Source: Sandaracinaceae bacterium
GTDB taxonomy: Bacteria; Myxococcota_A; Polyangia; Polyangiales; Houyiibacteriaceae
Direction: 5' to 3'
DNA: 64,000 nt
Assembly (NCBI GenBank): GCA_016706685.1
Contig: JADJJE010000001.1
Coordinates: 434,001-498,000, forward strand
A program made the position numbers and the translations under genes. Each line of letters starts with the position of its first letter. The first letter of the stretch is position 1. Shown in pieces: positions 35,997 to 45,948 of this stretch. The notes beneath the pieces were generated by a model that had not been told where the DNA came from, made no database searches, and worked only from the letters and a program-made list of their open reading frames with translations.

Positions 35997-36969
35997 GCTC
36001 CGCAGCGGGCGAAGCGTCGGCGCGCCTCTGAGCGAGACGTGCGCGCTGGTGGTCGCGCAGCTTCAAGAACGAGATGCTGGCCAGCACCAGCAGCGCGCCG
36101 CCGATCTGGACGGGGACGAGCCGCTCGCCCAACAGGAAGTAGGCGGCCACCACCGTCAGCGGCGGGCCCACGAGCGTGAGCAAGCTGGCTGGACCGGCGC
36201 CCGCACGCTCGATGCCGCGCGCCAACAACAGGAAGGGCAGCACGGTGCAGGCCACCACCAGGAGCGTGAGCCAGGCCAGCCCGCGCGGGTTCCACACGAG
36301 ATCCTCGGGGCGCAGCACGAACGGCAGGGCCAGCAAGAGCGCCAGCGCCGTGCCGATGTTGGAGTACGCGGTGAAGGCCACCGAGCCCATGGCGCGCATG
36401 CTGCGCTGGCTGGCCGTCAGGAACATGGCGTAGGTCACCGACCCGCCCAACGCGAAGAGCACGCCGCTCAGGTCGCGCCCGCGCAGGGCAGCGAGGCCAT
36501 CGGGAGCCGCCACCCCCACGAGGCCGAGCCAAGCCAGCGCGAAGGTGAGGACCTCGAGCCCGCGTGGCAGCGCGCGCAGGCGGATGGCCTCGATGATGAT
36601 CACCACGCCCGGGAACGAGAACAGGATGACGCGCGAGGGCCCCGCGCCGATGCGGTCGATGGCCGAGAAGTCGCACGCCGCCGCCATGAGGAAGAAGGCG
36701 CCCACGCCCATGGCTTCGAGGCGGGTGCGGACGCTGACCGGCGGCTGCGGGACGCGGCGGGCCATGACGGCGCCCACGCCCAGGTAGAGGGGTGTGGCCA
36801 GCAACACACGGAGGCTGACGACCGCCACGACCGTGAGACCCGTATCGAGCGCCACGCGGGCGATGATGCCCTTGAACGCGAAGAGCACCGTGGCCGCCAA
36901 CACGAACGCGGCGCCAGAGGCGGGGCGTGGTGTCGCGGAGAGGGTCATGAGCGAAACCTGGGGCGTCAT
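35968..36969 (-). CDS. DMT-superfamily (EamA) transporter
   Basis: The product is 333 residues with ten predicted hydrophobic helices in two EamA repeats (about 20-150 and 165-300). It is typical of small-metabolite exporters of the drug/metabolite superfamily. Recognisable pieces are FAFKGIIARVAL, SRVILFSFPGVVIIIEAIRL, and LVGPPLTVVAAYFLLGERLVPVQIGG. The substrate cannot be told. The start at 36969 is chosen because GGAGG lies 4 nt upstream; a TTG and a downstream ATG are alternatives. Its 3' end runs into manC on the other strand. Confidence 0.9.
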   Translation of the reverse strand: MTPQVSLMTLSATPRPASGAAFVLAATVLFAFKGIIARVALDTGLTVVAVVSLRVLLATPLYLGVGAVMARRVPQPPVSVRTRLEAMGVGAFFLMAAACDFSAIDRIGAGPSRVILFSFPGVVIIIEAIRLRALPRGLEVLTFALAWLGLVGVAAPDGLAALRGRDLSGVLFALGGSVTYAMFLTASQRSMRAMGSVAFTAYSNIGTALALLLALPFVLRPEDLVWNPRGLAWLTLLVVACTVLPFLLLARGIERAGAGPASLLTLVGPPLTVVAAYFLLGERLVPVQIGGALLVLASISFLKLRDHQRARLAQRRADASPAAEPIPVDPVAT

Positions 36970-37007
36970 GGGTCCTCCGTCCAACGAAAATCCGGTAGCC
37001 TCGGGGG

Positions 37008-37370
37008 ATGCCGACCCTCATCGTTGCTCCCACCCGTGTCGAAGCCGCCGGCAACAAGCCCAAGCTGATCGACGAGTACATCGGACGCGTCAACTCGGGA
37101 CACGAAGCGCTCAGCGTGGCGCACATGCGCTCGCCCGGCGGCTGGGTGGAGCCCGGACAGACCCCCGAGTTCGATGAGTACACGCTGGTGCTGCGCGGCC
37201 AGCTCAAGGTGGAGCACGCCGACGGAGAGCTGCTGGTGAGCGCTGGCCAGGCGGTGGTCACGCACCGCGGTGAGTGGGTGCGCTACAGCACCCCCGGCGA
37301 CGATGGCGCCGAGTACGTGGCCATCTGCCTGCCGGCGTTCTCCATGGACACGGTCAAGAGGGATGAGTGA
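37008..37370 (+). CDS. Single-domain cupin protein
   Basis: The product is 120 residues, one small beta-barrel cupin domain: EFDEYTLVLRGQLKVEH (motif 1 region), then GQAVVTHRGEWVRYSTPGDDGAEYVAICLPAF (motif 2). The usual metal-binding histidine pair of motif 1 is not intact, so metal binding is unsure. Such proteins are often small binding or sugar-isomerase-like modules. It overlaps the next gene by 8 nt, so the two are probably coupled. Divergent from the DMT transporter. Confidence 0.85.
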   Translation: MPTLIVAPTRVEAAGNKPKLIDEYIGRVNSGHEALSVAHMRSPGGWVEPGQTPEFDEYTLVLRGQLKVEHADGELLVSAGQAVVTHRGEWVRYSTPGDDGAEYVAICLPAFSMDTVKRDE

Positions 37371-38889
37371 CGCACAGGCCACGGGCACCACGCAGCCGAG
37401 TGCCGCGCGGTGGCGGCGCCGTGTGACCCTCGGGCTGCTGGCGCTGCTCGCGGTGGGGCTGTTGCTGCTGATCCCCGACCCCAGCCCCCTGCCGCCCACG
37501 CCCGCGCCCGGCGAGGTGTTCGCGTGGAACCAAGACGAGGTCTGGGAGGCGCTCGAGGCTCGCTCGCTGGCCGTGCGCGCCATGCCGGTGCCGGAGGCCG
37601 AGGGGCACGTGAGCGAGGCGCTGGGGGCGCTGGTCGCGGCGCTCGCCGAGCTGCAGACGCTGTCGCTGACGACACACCCAGTCCTCGGCGCGGCCGAGCA
37701 GGCCCTGCTGCTGCGGGTGGAGGGGGCGTTCTTCGAGGCCGCCGCCACGCTCGCCGCCCGACCGGCGCGCGCGGCCGAGCTGGTGTCGCTGCAGAGCCAG
37801 CTGCGCCAGCACATGAAGCAGCTGTCGCGCGCACTCCCGCCGAGCGACCCGGTGGCACGTCGGGCCCTCTACCGCACGCTCTATGGCAGCCGCGCCGCGC
37901 TCGAAGAGGTGCTGCTTCAGATGCCCGCAGACACGATGCCGGCACTCAGCGAGGGCGTGGCGGAGACGTCGGCGGCCCCGAGCGCCACCCTGCGTGGCGT
38001 GACCGTGCACAGCGGCGACATCCTGGTGTCGCGTGGCGGCGCGCCCACGTCGGCGCTCATCGCGCGCGGCAACGACTACCCGGGCAACTTCTCGCACGTG
38101 GCGTTGCTGCACATTGCCCCCTCGGGCGAGGTGGAGACCATCGAGGCGCACATCGAGCGCGGCGTGGTGGTGGCCGGCATCGAGCGCTACCTGAGCGACC
38201 ACAAGCTGCGGGTGATGTTGTTGCGTCCGCGCGCGGACCATGAAGCGCTGCGCGCACGCCCAGACCTGGCTCACGCTGCGGCCGTGCGCGCTCGTGAGGC
38301 CACGCTCGCGCGCCACATCCCGTACGACTTCGAGGGCAATCGGCGCGACCCGAGCCAGCAGTTCTGCTCCGAGGTGGTGTCCGCCGCCTATGGTGCGGAG
38401 GGCCTCTCGCTCTGGGAGGGGCTCACCACCACCAGCGATCCGGACACCGCGCGCTGGCTCGGCGCCTTCGGCGTCCGTGAGTTCGTGACGCACGGTCCGA
38501 GCGACCTCGAGTACGACCCCAAGCTGACGGTGGTGGCCGAGTGGCGCGACCCCGAGGCGCTCTTCGCCGACCACGTGGACGCGGCGGTGATCGATGCCCT
38601 GCTGGAGGGTGCACGCCGCGGCGACAGCGTGGTGCACGACTGGCGCATGCTGCCTATGGCGCGCGTGATGAAGGGCTACAGCGCGCTGCTGAACCTTTTC
38701 GGTCGCGTGGGCCCCGTGCCCGAGGGCATGACGGCCACCGTGGCGCTGCGCGTGCGGGCCCTGCACGAGTTGCACGCGGGCATCCGGCAGCGCGTGGAGA
38801 CCACGGCCAGCGCGTTCGAGCGCGAACACGGCTACCGCGCGCCGTACTGGGAGCTGGTGCGGCTCGCGCGCGAAGCACGGGGTGACTAG
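37363..38889 (+). CDS. Membrane-anchored YiiX/NlpC-P60-like permuted papain-fold protein
   Basis: The product is 508 residues. An Arg-rich N-terminus and one membrane helix (about 21-38) are followed by a helical domain (50-200) and then a YiiX-like permuted papain domain: HSGDILVSRGG (216-226), NFSHVALLHI with the catalytic-type His 245, and QQFCSEVVSAAYG with Cys 335. In related proteins the order His then Cys marks permuted NlpC/P60 amidases or lipid-linked hydrolases. The C-terminal ~150 residues are unassigned. The start at ATG 37363, overlapping the cupin stop, was preferred to an upstream in-frame start that lies inside the cupin gene. Confidence 0.83.
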   Translation: MSDAQATGTTQPSAARWRRRVTLGLLALLAVGLLLLIPDPSPLPPTPAPGEVFAWNQDEVWEALEARSLAVRAMPVPEAEGHVSEALGALVAALAELQTLSLTTHPVLGAAEQALLLRVEGAFFEAAATLAARPARAAELVSLQSQLRQHMKQLSRALPPSDPVARRALYRTLYGSRAALEEVLLQMPADTMPALSEGVAETSAAPSATLRGVTVHSGDILVSRGGAPTSALIARGNDYPGNFSHVALLHIAPSGEVETIEAHIERGVVVAGIERYLSDHKLRVMLLRPRADHEALRARPDLAHAAAVRAREATLARHIPYDFEGNRRDPSQQFCSEVVSAAYGAEGLSLWEGLTTTSDPDTARWLGAFGVREFVTHGPSDLEYDPKLTVVAEWRDPEALFADHVDAAVIDALLEGARRGDSVVHDWRMLPMARVMKGYSALLNLFGRVGPVPEGMTATVALRVRALHELHAGIRQRVETTASAFEREHGYRAPYWELVRLAREARGD

Positions 38890-38959
38890 CACCTCGTCGC
38901 AGAGATCATGACGCGTTGGAGATGGGGCCGACCTGCCTTGCTGCAAGGTGCGATGGGCA

Positions 38960-39030
38960 CCCACCGCTGAAGCGGTGGGCAGCAACCCAAGTGATCGCAC
39001 TTCCTAGAGTCCCCCGCCTAGCAGGGGACT
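38960..39030 (+). repeat. Two-hairpin element, copy 1 (REP/IS200-IS605-end-like)
   Basis: In the gap between convergent genes are hairpin 1, CCCACCGC-TGAA-GCGGTGGG (38960-38979), and hairpin 2, AGTCCCC...GGGGACT (39008-39030). They are flanked by GGCA before and CAGCAACCCA after hairpin 1. The same arrangement, with different but compensating stem bases, occurs inverted at 53654-53727; the hairpin starts are 48 nt apart in both. No transposase is nearby. It could also serve as a terminator for both flanking genes. Confidence 0.7.
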
Positions 39031-39052
39031 ACGTGCCAGCGGTGACCGTGGA

Positions 39053-40411
39053 TCAACCGGCGGCGCGGATCGCCGTGACCGCGTCCTCCACCTCGCGGCG
39101 GATCTCGGTGAGCCGCGCCTCCGACTGCGCCTCGAAGCGCATCACGAGCACGGGCTGCGTGTTGGACGCACGCACCAGGCCCCAGCCTCCGTCGAACAGG
39201 ATGCGGGCGCCATCCACCTCCACTACCTGGTTGGTGGCGCGGAACCGCTCGAGCACCTTGGTGACCACCCCGAACTTCTCGCCGTCCGGGCAGTCCACGC
39301 GCAGCTCGGGGGTGGAGAACGTGACCGGCACATCGGCCAGCAGCTCGTGCAGTGGGCGGTCGCTGGCGGCCACGATCTCGAGCAGGCGCAAGGCCGCGTA
39401 CACCGCGTCGTCGAAGCCGAAGAAGCGGTCCGCGAAGAACACGTGGCCGCTCATCTCGCCGGCCAGCAGCGCGCCCTCCTCTTTCATCTTCGCCTTGATC
39501 AGCGAGTGCCCCGTCTTCCAGAGGATGGGCCGCCCGCCATGCTGCGCGATGTCGTCATAGAGCGTCTGCGAGCACTTCACCTCACCCAGCACGGCGGCGC
39601 CGGGGTGGTCCAGCAGCAGCGCACGCGAGAGCACGATCAAGAGCTTGTCGCCCCAGATGATGTCGCCACGCGCGTCGATGACGCCGATGCGGTCTGCGTC
39701 GCCGTCGAAGGCGATGCCCAGCTCGAGGCCCTGCGACAGCACCGTGTCGCGCAGCAGCTCGAGCGTGTGGGGGTCGCTCGGGTCCGGGTGGTGCACGGGG
39801 AAGTTCCCGTCCATGTCACACAGGAGCGCCACCGGCGACAGCCCCGCCGCCTGCATGGCGGCCAACGCCTGGGGCCCGCCGGCGCCATTGCCCGCGTCGA
39901 TGGCGAAGCGGATGTCCTTGCGCGCCACGTTCACGTTGCCGCGGATGAAGCCGGCGTACGCGCTCATGAGGTCGAGCGACGTCACGGTCCCGTCGAGGGT
40001 GAGGTCGAAGTCGCGCCGCTCGATCATCGAGCGCAGCTCGAGGATGTCGGGCCCGTAGAGCGACGCCTTGCCCTTCATCATCTTGAAGCCGTTGTCGCCG
40101 GGCGGGTTGTGGCTGCCCGTGATCTGCACGCCGCCCTCGAGGTCCAAGTGGAAGACCGCGAAGTACATCATGGGCGTGGCGCCGATGCCGATGTCGGTGA
40201 CCTGCATGCCCGCCTCGAGCAGACCGCCGAGCAGCTCGCGGTGGAGCCGCGGCGAGCTCAAGCGACAGTCCTGGCCGAGCGCGATGCGACGCCGGCCGGC
40301 GCGCTTCTGGAAGGTGCCGAGCGCGCGGCCCAGGTCACGGGCCAGGTCGTCGGTGAGGTCGCGGTCGGCCACGCCTCGGATGTCGTATTCGCGAAAGATG
40401 TGCGGATTCAT
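39053..40411 (-). CDS. manB: Phosphomannomutase/phosphoglucomutase
   Basis: The product is 452 residues of the alpha-D-phosphohexomutase family (AlgC/ManB type), interconverting hexose 6- and 1-phosphates through a phosphoserine. The active-site loop is TGSHNPP (Ser 100), the Mg loop is DGDADRIG (~236-243), the sugar loop region is GEMSGHVFF, and the C-terminal phosphate loop is RASNTQPVLVMRFEA. The start MNPHIFREYDIRG is characteristic of the PMM/PGM subgroup. It would feed ManC with Man-1-P, and possibly make Glc-1-P. It is 66 nt downstream of the tail-anchored gene. Confidence 0.95.
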   Translation of the reverse strand: MNPHIFREYDIRGVADRDLTDDLARDLGRALGTFQKRAGRRRIALGQDCRLSSPRLHRELLGGLLEAGMQVTDIGIGATPMMYFAVFHLDLEGGVQITGSHNPPGDNGFKMMKGKASLYGPDILELRSMIERRDFDLTLDGTVTSLDLMSAYAGFIRGNVNVARKDIRFAIDAGNGAGGPQALAAMQAAGLSPVALLCDMDGNFPVHHPDPSDPHTLELLRDTVLSQGLELGIAFDGDADRIGVIDARGDIIWGDKLLIVLSRALLLDHPGAAVLGEVKCSQTLYDDIAQHGGRPILWKTGHSLIKAKMKEEGALLAGEMSGHVFFADRFFGFDDAVYAALRLLEIVAASDRPLHELLADVPVTFSTPELRVDCPDGEKFGVVTKVLERFRATNQVVEVDGARILFDGGWGLVRASNTQPVLVMRFEAQSEARLTEIRREVEDAVTAIRAAG

Positions 40412-40477
40412 GATCGAAGCTCGGGCAGAGGACGCCCTAGAGGAGAGGGCGCGCGGAGGATACCAGCGGAAAGGAGG

Positions 40478-41280
40478 CTACGCCTGCGACGAGAACCACA
40501 GATAGACACCCGCGCCGACGGCCAACACGATGACCAGCAGGAGCGCGAGGCGACCGCGCGACGCTCCCTGAGCGCGCCCTTCGATGACTCCGTCGAGATC
40601 CGGATCGCGTGGCAAACCGAGTGGCGCGGGCGCCGGACCCGGACCCGCGAGCGCGGCGCTGGCCGTGGGTTCCCTCATGCGCTCTGGGATGACGGCCGGT
40701 GGCGCTGGTGCGGGGGGCTCCGAAGGCGCCGCCCGAGCCTCTGGCTCGCTGTCCGCAGGGGGCGCCTCGTACCCCAGCAGAGCGTCGAGGTCCGCGTCGG
40801 CGGCCACGGCATCCTCGGGACCAGTGCCCGCGCCATCTCCCGGCCGGGTGCCCGCCCTGGGACGTGTCAGCTCACGCAGCTGGCGAGCCAGCACGCGCCT
40901 CGCCGCCGCGCGGTTCAAGGGCACGAGCGCCGCCTCGAGCTCGTCACGGTAGCCCGCGAGACCCAGCTTGCGGGCCTGCGGCACGTCCACCAGGTGCATC
41001 AGCATGCCGGGCACCTCCTGGCCGGCCACCACCAGCACGGCCGCCAGCAACTCGGCCAGGGCGGCAGCCGCCTCGGCGCCATCTGCGGGGCGGCCCTGCG
41101 CGACGCGCGTCGCCCCCTCGGGCGACACCCACACGTCTCCAGCGCGTACCGCGCGCGGCTGGGCCAGCACGGCCTCGCACGCCTCGAACACCACGAACGC
41201 GCCGATCTCGTAGGCCAGGCGCACGTCGCGCTCCCGGCACAGATCGATGACGCGCGCGACGCTGATCTCACCCGGCTCGT

Positions 41281-41284
<4 letters not shown>
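40478..41284 (-). CDS. Tail-anchored protein with kinase-like helical N-domain, in his operon
   Basis: The product is 268 residues. Residues 1-130 are Ala/Glu/Leu-rich helices (CRERDVRLAYEIGAFVVFEACEAVL; LVPLNRAAARRVLARQL) whose texture resembles the C-lobe part of myxobacterial Ser/Thr kinase-like proteins, but no catalytic motif is seen. A long Pro/Ala-rich linker (~140-240) leads to a C-terminal membrane helix (RLALLLVIVLAVGAGVYLWF) and a short tail. No N-terminal signal, so it is tail-anchored. The start overlaps the hisF stop by 4 nt. Function unknown; its place in a histidine operon looks fortuitous. Confidence 0.75.
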
Positions 41285-42069
<785 letters not shown>

Positions 42070-42081
42070 GGTGGTGGCTCT

Positions 42082-42705
42082 CTACTGCGCCAGGAAGCGC
42101 TGAATCAAACGGGCACCGGCGTGGTGGCTCTTCTCGGGGTGGAACTGACACGCGAACACGTTGTCGCGCGCCACGGCGGCACAGAAGCGCACGCCGTAGT
42201 CGCTGGTGGCGGCCACCAACGACGGGTCGCTGGGCACCACGTAGTAGCTGTGCACGAAGTAGTACCAGCCGGCGTCCTCCAGCATGGGGTGCGCGGTGTC
42301 CACTTGGTTCCAGCCCATGTGCGGCACCTTCAGGCGGTCGCCCGTGGCGGTGTCGTGCATCTCGGGCGCGAAGCGCACCACGCGGCCTGGAAAGACGCCG
42401 AGGCCCTGCCCCTCCGACTCTTCGCTGGTCTCGAACAGCGCCTGCATGCCCAGACAGATGCCGAGGTACGGCCGGCCACTTGCGATGAAGTCGCGCAGCG
42501 CGGGGCCAACGTCGGTGGCCAGCATCTCGGCGCACTCGCGGAAGGCGCCCTGACCGGGGAAGACCAGCCGCTCGGCGCGCCGCAGCTCATCGGGATCACG
42601 CGTGATGTGCGCCGCCACGCCCGCGCGCGTGAACGCCTGCGCCACGCTGTGGAGGTTGCCCAGGCCGAGGTCGGCGATGGTGACCGGTTTCGTCGCGCTG
42701 GCCAT
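42082..42705 (-). CDS. hisH: Imidazole glycerol phosphate synthase glutaminase subunit
   Basis: The product is 207 residues, a class I glutamine amidotransferase that supplies ammonia to HisF. The catalytic Cys 84 is in LGICLGMQ and the His/Glu dyad in ACQFHPEKS near the C-terminus. GNLHSV and FPGQGAF complete the fold signature. The ATG at 42705 overlaps the hisB stop by one base (TGATG). Upstream in-frame sequence is a shadow of hisB and was not used. Confidence 0.97.
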   Translation of the reverse strand: MASATKPVTIADLGLGNLHSVAQAFTRAGVAAHITRDPDELRRAERLVFPGQGAFRECAEMLATDVGPALRDFIASGRPYLGICLGMQALFETSEESEGQGLGVFPGRVVRFAPEMHDTATGDRLKVPHMGWNQVDTAHPMLEDAGWYYFVHSYYVVPSDPSLVAATSDYGVRFCAAVARDNVFACQFHPEKSHHAGARLIQRFLAQ

Positions 42706-43298
42706 CACTCGGTGAGCGTGCCCTTGGTGCTGGGGACGCCGGACTGCCGCGGGTCGATCTCGGTGGCCTCGCGGAGCGCCTTGGCGAACGCCTTGAAGCC
42801 GATCTCGATGATGTGGTGCAGGTTCTCGCCCTCGTGCAGCCGCATGTGCAGGTTGCACTGCGCGCCGCGCACGAAGCCCTCGAAGAAGACCTCGGCCAGC
42901 TCCGTGTCGAAGCCACCGAGTGACGCCTTGGGCATGGGCACGCGCCACACGAAGTACGGCCGCCCCGACAGGTCGAGCGCGCAGGTCATGCACGCCTCGT
43001 CCATGGGCAGCGTGGCCGAGCCATAGCGGCGGATGCCGCGCTTGTCGCCCAGCGCCTCGGCCACGGCCTTGCCCAGCGTGATGGCCAGGTCTTCGGTGGT
43101 GTGGTGCCCGTCGATGTGGATGTCGCCCTTGGCCACCACGTCCAGGTCGAAGAGCCCGTGGCGGGCGATCTGCTCCACCATGTGCGTGAGGAAGCCGATG
43201 GGCGTCTCGACGCGGGCCTGGCCGGTGCCGTCCAGGTTGACGGCCACGCGGATGTCGGTCTCGCTGGTCTTGCGATGCAGGTCGGCTCGTCGGGTCAT
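42705..43298 (-). CDS. hisB: Imidazoleglycerol-phosphate dehydratase
   Basis: The product is 197 residues, monofunctional, dehydrating imidazole glycerol phosphate in histidine synthesis. Metal-binding histidine clusters are GHHTTEDLAI (about 70) and EGENLHHIIEIGFKA (about 165); also TPIGFLTHMVEQIARHG and RYGSATLPMDEA. The start chosen, MTRRADLHRKTSETDI at 43298, matches the family N-terminus; the upstream extension is unlikely. It begins the hisB-hisH-hisF run, 68 nt after the J-protein gene. Confidence 0.96.
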   Translation of the reverse strand: MTRRADLHRKTSETDIRVAVNLDGTGQARVETPIGFLTHMVEQIARHGLFDLDVVAKGDIHIDGHHTTEDLAITLGKAVAEALGDKRGIRRYGSATLPMDEACMTCALDLSGRPYFVWRVPMPKASLGGFDTELAEVFFEGFVRGAQCNLHMRLHEGENLHHIIEIGFKAFAKALREATEIDPRQSGVPSTKGTLTE

Positions 43299-43366
43299 GA
43301 CGGCCGGACCATAGCCCGAAACCCGCTCCCCCGCAGGTAAACGGCGGCCCGCTCGGGCCACACCGG

Positions 43367-43843
43367 CTAGCGGGTGAGCTGGGCCACCACGAAGGCCATG
43401 CGCTCGGTCAGCAGCGGGTGGTCCGGGTCATGCCCCAAGGCGATCTGCAGGTTGAGCTTGGCCTGGCCCCACTGCGCATCGCGGATGGCCGTCTGGGCCT
43501 TGGCCCAGAAGGGGCGCGCCTTGAGGTTCACGTTGCGCTTGGCAGCCCGCTCCTTCGCGCCGCCGTCGTCGGGCGCGGCGGCCGTCTGACGCAGCTTGCC
43601 CTCGGCCAGCCCGGCGTCGTAGGCGGCACGCCCGCTGGCGTTGGACAGCACCCGGTAGGCCTCACCCCCACGCCGGTAGATCTGGTTCACGCGCGCCTTG
43701 TCCTCCGGGCTGGCCATCGTGTAGCCGTCCGGGTGGTAGCGCAGGGCAAACTGGTGGAACGCGGCGCGGATGGCGTCGGCCGTGGCGTTCGGGGCCACCT
43801 GCAGCAGGGTGTAGTAGTCCAGCTGGTCGAGGGGATCGCTCAT
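43367..43843 (-). CDS. J-domain protein paired with an Hsp70
   Basis: The product is 158 residues. Residues ~8-70 form a J-domain: YYTLLQV, then RYHPDGY with the HPD tripeptide at 37-39 that triggers Hsp70 ATP hydrolysis, and YRVLSNASGRAAYD. It lacks the Gly/Phe and zinc regions of DnaJ. The C-terminus is a short helical segment that looks like TPR (AKAQTAIRDAQWGQAKLNLQIALGHDPDH). It overlaps the stop of the Hsp70 gene by 4 nt, so it is most likely the dedicated cochaperone. Confidence 0.92.
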   Translation of the reverse strand: MSDPLDQLDYYTLLQVAPNATADAIRAAFHQFALRYHPDGYTMASPEDKARVNQIYRRGGEAYRVLSNASGRAAYDAGLAEGKLRQTAAAPDDGGAKERAAKRNVNLKARPFWAKAQTAIRDAQWGQAKLNLQIALGHDPDHPLLTERMAFVVAQLTR

Positions 43844-45825
43844 GGCCGCGGGTCTTCTGCCACCACTTCACCACCGCGCCGAAAGCGCGCCTCCATGCGG
43901 TCGCGCAGGGCATCGAGCTCGGACTCGTCCAGCTCGCCCACGCGCCGGATGCGCACGGCCTGCTCACGCCCCGTCTCGAGGTCGCGCGCCTGCACGGCGA
44001 GCGCGCCGTCCGCGTCGATGACGAAGGTCACGTCGATGCGCACGCTCCCTCGCGCGGCGTCGCGCAGTCCGTCCAGCTCCACCACACCCAGCACCTGGTT
44101 GGACTCGAGGCTCTTCTCCTCGCCCTGGCAGATGCGCACCGAGATGAAGGTCTGACCGTCGCGGCCCGTGCTGAAGGTCTGGGTGTTCTCGGCCGGCATG
44201 GCGGTGTTGCGCGGGATGACGGTGTGGCAGAACCCGCCCACGGTCTCCACCCCGAGCGAGAGCGGCGTGACGTCCAACAGCAGCGGCGGAGGCCCTGCGG
44301 GCTCGGGTTCGGGGGCCGCTGCCTCCGGCACCGGGATGTACTTGGGTGGCGAGCCGGTGATGTTCATCACGGGCTGCACCCGCACCGGCGGGGCAGATGG
44401 TGGGGCAGGCTCGAGCTCGTCCAGTTCCAGCAGCTCGAACTCCTCCGAAGGGTCCTTTGGACGCACCTGACGTGCGGCCGCGCTGGGTGGCGGCGGCATG
44501 CTGGGGGGTGGTTGCCGGAGCGAGGAGAAAGAGGCCGGCTGCTGTGGCCGGTAGCCCTCGTCGGCCGCCGCGCTGACCAGCCCGGGCACCACGGCGCCGG
44601 GCGCGGCCATGAGCCCTGTGGTGGCCACGCGCTCCATGTGCACCTTGCGCAACGCCACCTTGGCCAGCTGCGAGCGACGCCCGCTGGCCAGCGACGCAGC
44701 CTGGAGCGCCGCCCCGTGCGCCACCACCACATCGGGGTCGATCTCGATGCGCGGGTCACACGCGAAGTACTCCGCCACCATGGAGCGCACCAACGGCATA
44801 CGCGTGGAGCCTCCCACCAGGATCACGTTGTCGAGCTGGCTCGGGCGCAAGCCCGCCGCCCGCATGGTGGTCTCGCACGCGTCGAAAGTCCGCGCGATGA
44901 TGGGCTGCGCGATCTGATGGAGCGCACGCCGCGTGAGCGTGAAGCGCAGGTCGAGCGCCTGCCCCGCGGCGCCGATGGCCAGCTCCTCCACGCGCAGCTC
45001 CACCTCGTCCTGGTCGGTCAGCTCGCACTTCGCCCACTCGGCCGCGGCGCGCAGACGCTCGAACGACTCCGGGTCCGTGCGCGGGTCCATGCGGTGCTGC
45101 CGCAGGAACTCCTCTGCCATCACGTCCGCGATCGCACCGTCGATGTCGTCGCCGCCCAAGTAGCTGTCGCCGGCGGTCCCGATGACCTCGAAGACCTCGC
45201 CCGACAGCTCGAGGATGCTCACGTCGAACGTTCCTCCACCCATGTCGAAGACCGCGACGCGCTCACGACCTTGCTTGCCGTAGCCATAGGCCAGGGCCGC
45301 TGCGGTGGGCTCGTTCAGCACGCGCAGCACTTCGAGACCCGCCACGCGACCGGCGGCCATGGTGGCGTTACGCTGCAGGTCGCTGAAGTTGGCCGGCACC
45401 GTGATGACGGCCTGCGAGCAGCGCTTCCCGGTGGCGGCCTCGGCGATACGGCGCAGCTCACGGAGCACGAAGGCCGAGATCTCGCTGAGCGCATAGGTCT
45501 CGCCGCGCGTCTTCACCACGGTGCCGCCGTTGTCGCTGGCCGCCAGCTCGAAGGCGAAGCGCTCACGCGCGCGACGCACCTCGTCGGAGGCGAAGGGCCG
45601 GCCCAGCAGGCGCTTGACCGAGTAGAACGTGTTGCGCGCGTCCAGCATGCGCCGGTCGCGGGCGGGGTAGCCCACCAGGACCTCACCGCCGGGATGGAAC
45701 GACACCACGGAGGGAAGCAGCTCGCGCCCATCATCATCGGCGAGGATCCGGACGGAGCCGCCGTCCGCCACCGCCACCACCGAATTGGTGGTCCCGAGAT
45801 CGATGCCCAACACCAGACCTGACAT
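43840..45825 (-). CDS. Hsp70-family chaperone with proline-rich insertion
   Basis: The product is 661 residues. The ATPase domain (1-385) has GIDLGTTNSVVAV, VITVPANFSDLQR, EPTAAALAYG, FDMGGGTFDVSILE and LVGGSTRMPLV. Between it and the substrate-binding beta domain (515-625, LLLDVTPLSLGVET and SFSTG-like features) lies about 130 residues (385-514) of Pro/Ala/Ser/Glu-rich, apparently disordered sequence, where DnaK has a ~10-residue linker. The helical lid is nearly absent. The start at 45825 gives MSGLVLGIDLG; the longer upstream frame is a shadow. It is followed by its own J-protein gene. Substrates are unknown; it is not the housekeeping DnaK. Confidence 0.93.
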   Translation of the reverse strand: MSGLVLGIDLGTTNSVVAVADGGSVRILADDDGRELLPSVVSFHPGGEVLVGYPARDRRMLDARNTFYSVKRLLGRPFASDEVRRARERFAFELAASDNGGTVVKTRGETYALSEISAFVLRELRRIAEAATGKRCSQAVITVPANFSDLQRNATMAAGRVAGLEVLRVLNEPTAAALAYGYGKQGRERVAVFDMGGGTFDVSILELSGEVFEVIGTAGDSYLGGDDIDGAIADVMAEEFLRQHRMDPRTDPESFERLRAAAEWAKCELTDQDEVELRVEELAIGAAGQALDLRFTLTRRALHQIAQPIIARTFDACETTMRAAGLRPSQLDNVILVGGSTRMPLVRSMVAEYFACDPRIEIDPDVVVAHGAALQAASLASGRRSQLAKVALRKVHMERVATTGLMAAPGAVVPGLVSAAADEGYRPQQPASFSSLRQPPPSMPPPPSAAARQVRPKDPSEEFELLELDELEPAPPSAPPVRVQPVMNITGSPPKYIPVPEAAAPEPEPAGPPPLLLDVTPLSLGVETVGGFCHTVIPRNTAMPAENTQTFSTGRDGQTFISVRICQGEEKSLESNQVLGVVELDGLRDAARGSVRIDVTFVIDADGALAVQARDLETGREQAVRIRRVGELDESELDALRDRMEARFRRGGEVVAEDPRP

Positions 45826-45948
45826 GCCTTCTCCGTGAAACGCTCCGAGGCTGCAGCCTATCACGCGGAGAGCAGCATGGGCGTGAAAGTCCAGTGCGAG
45901 GGTTCGACAACCGTCTTCCCAAAGGGTGGTTTGCGGTAGGCTCGGACG

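Noticed and set aside
38960..39030. Complete IS200/IS605 element
   Set aside because: Only hairpin ends are seen; there is no Y1 transposase or TnpB coding sequence in the window.
45826..45948. CIRCE or heat-shock operator upstream of the Hsp70
   Set aside because: No TTAGCACTC-type inverted repeat is visible in this gap.
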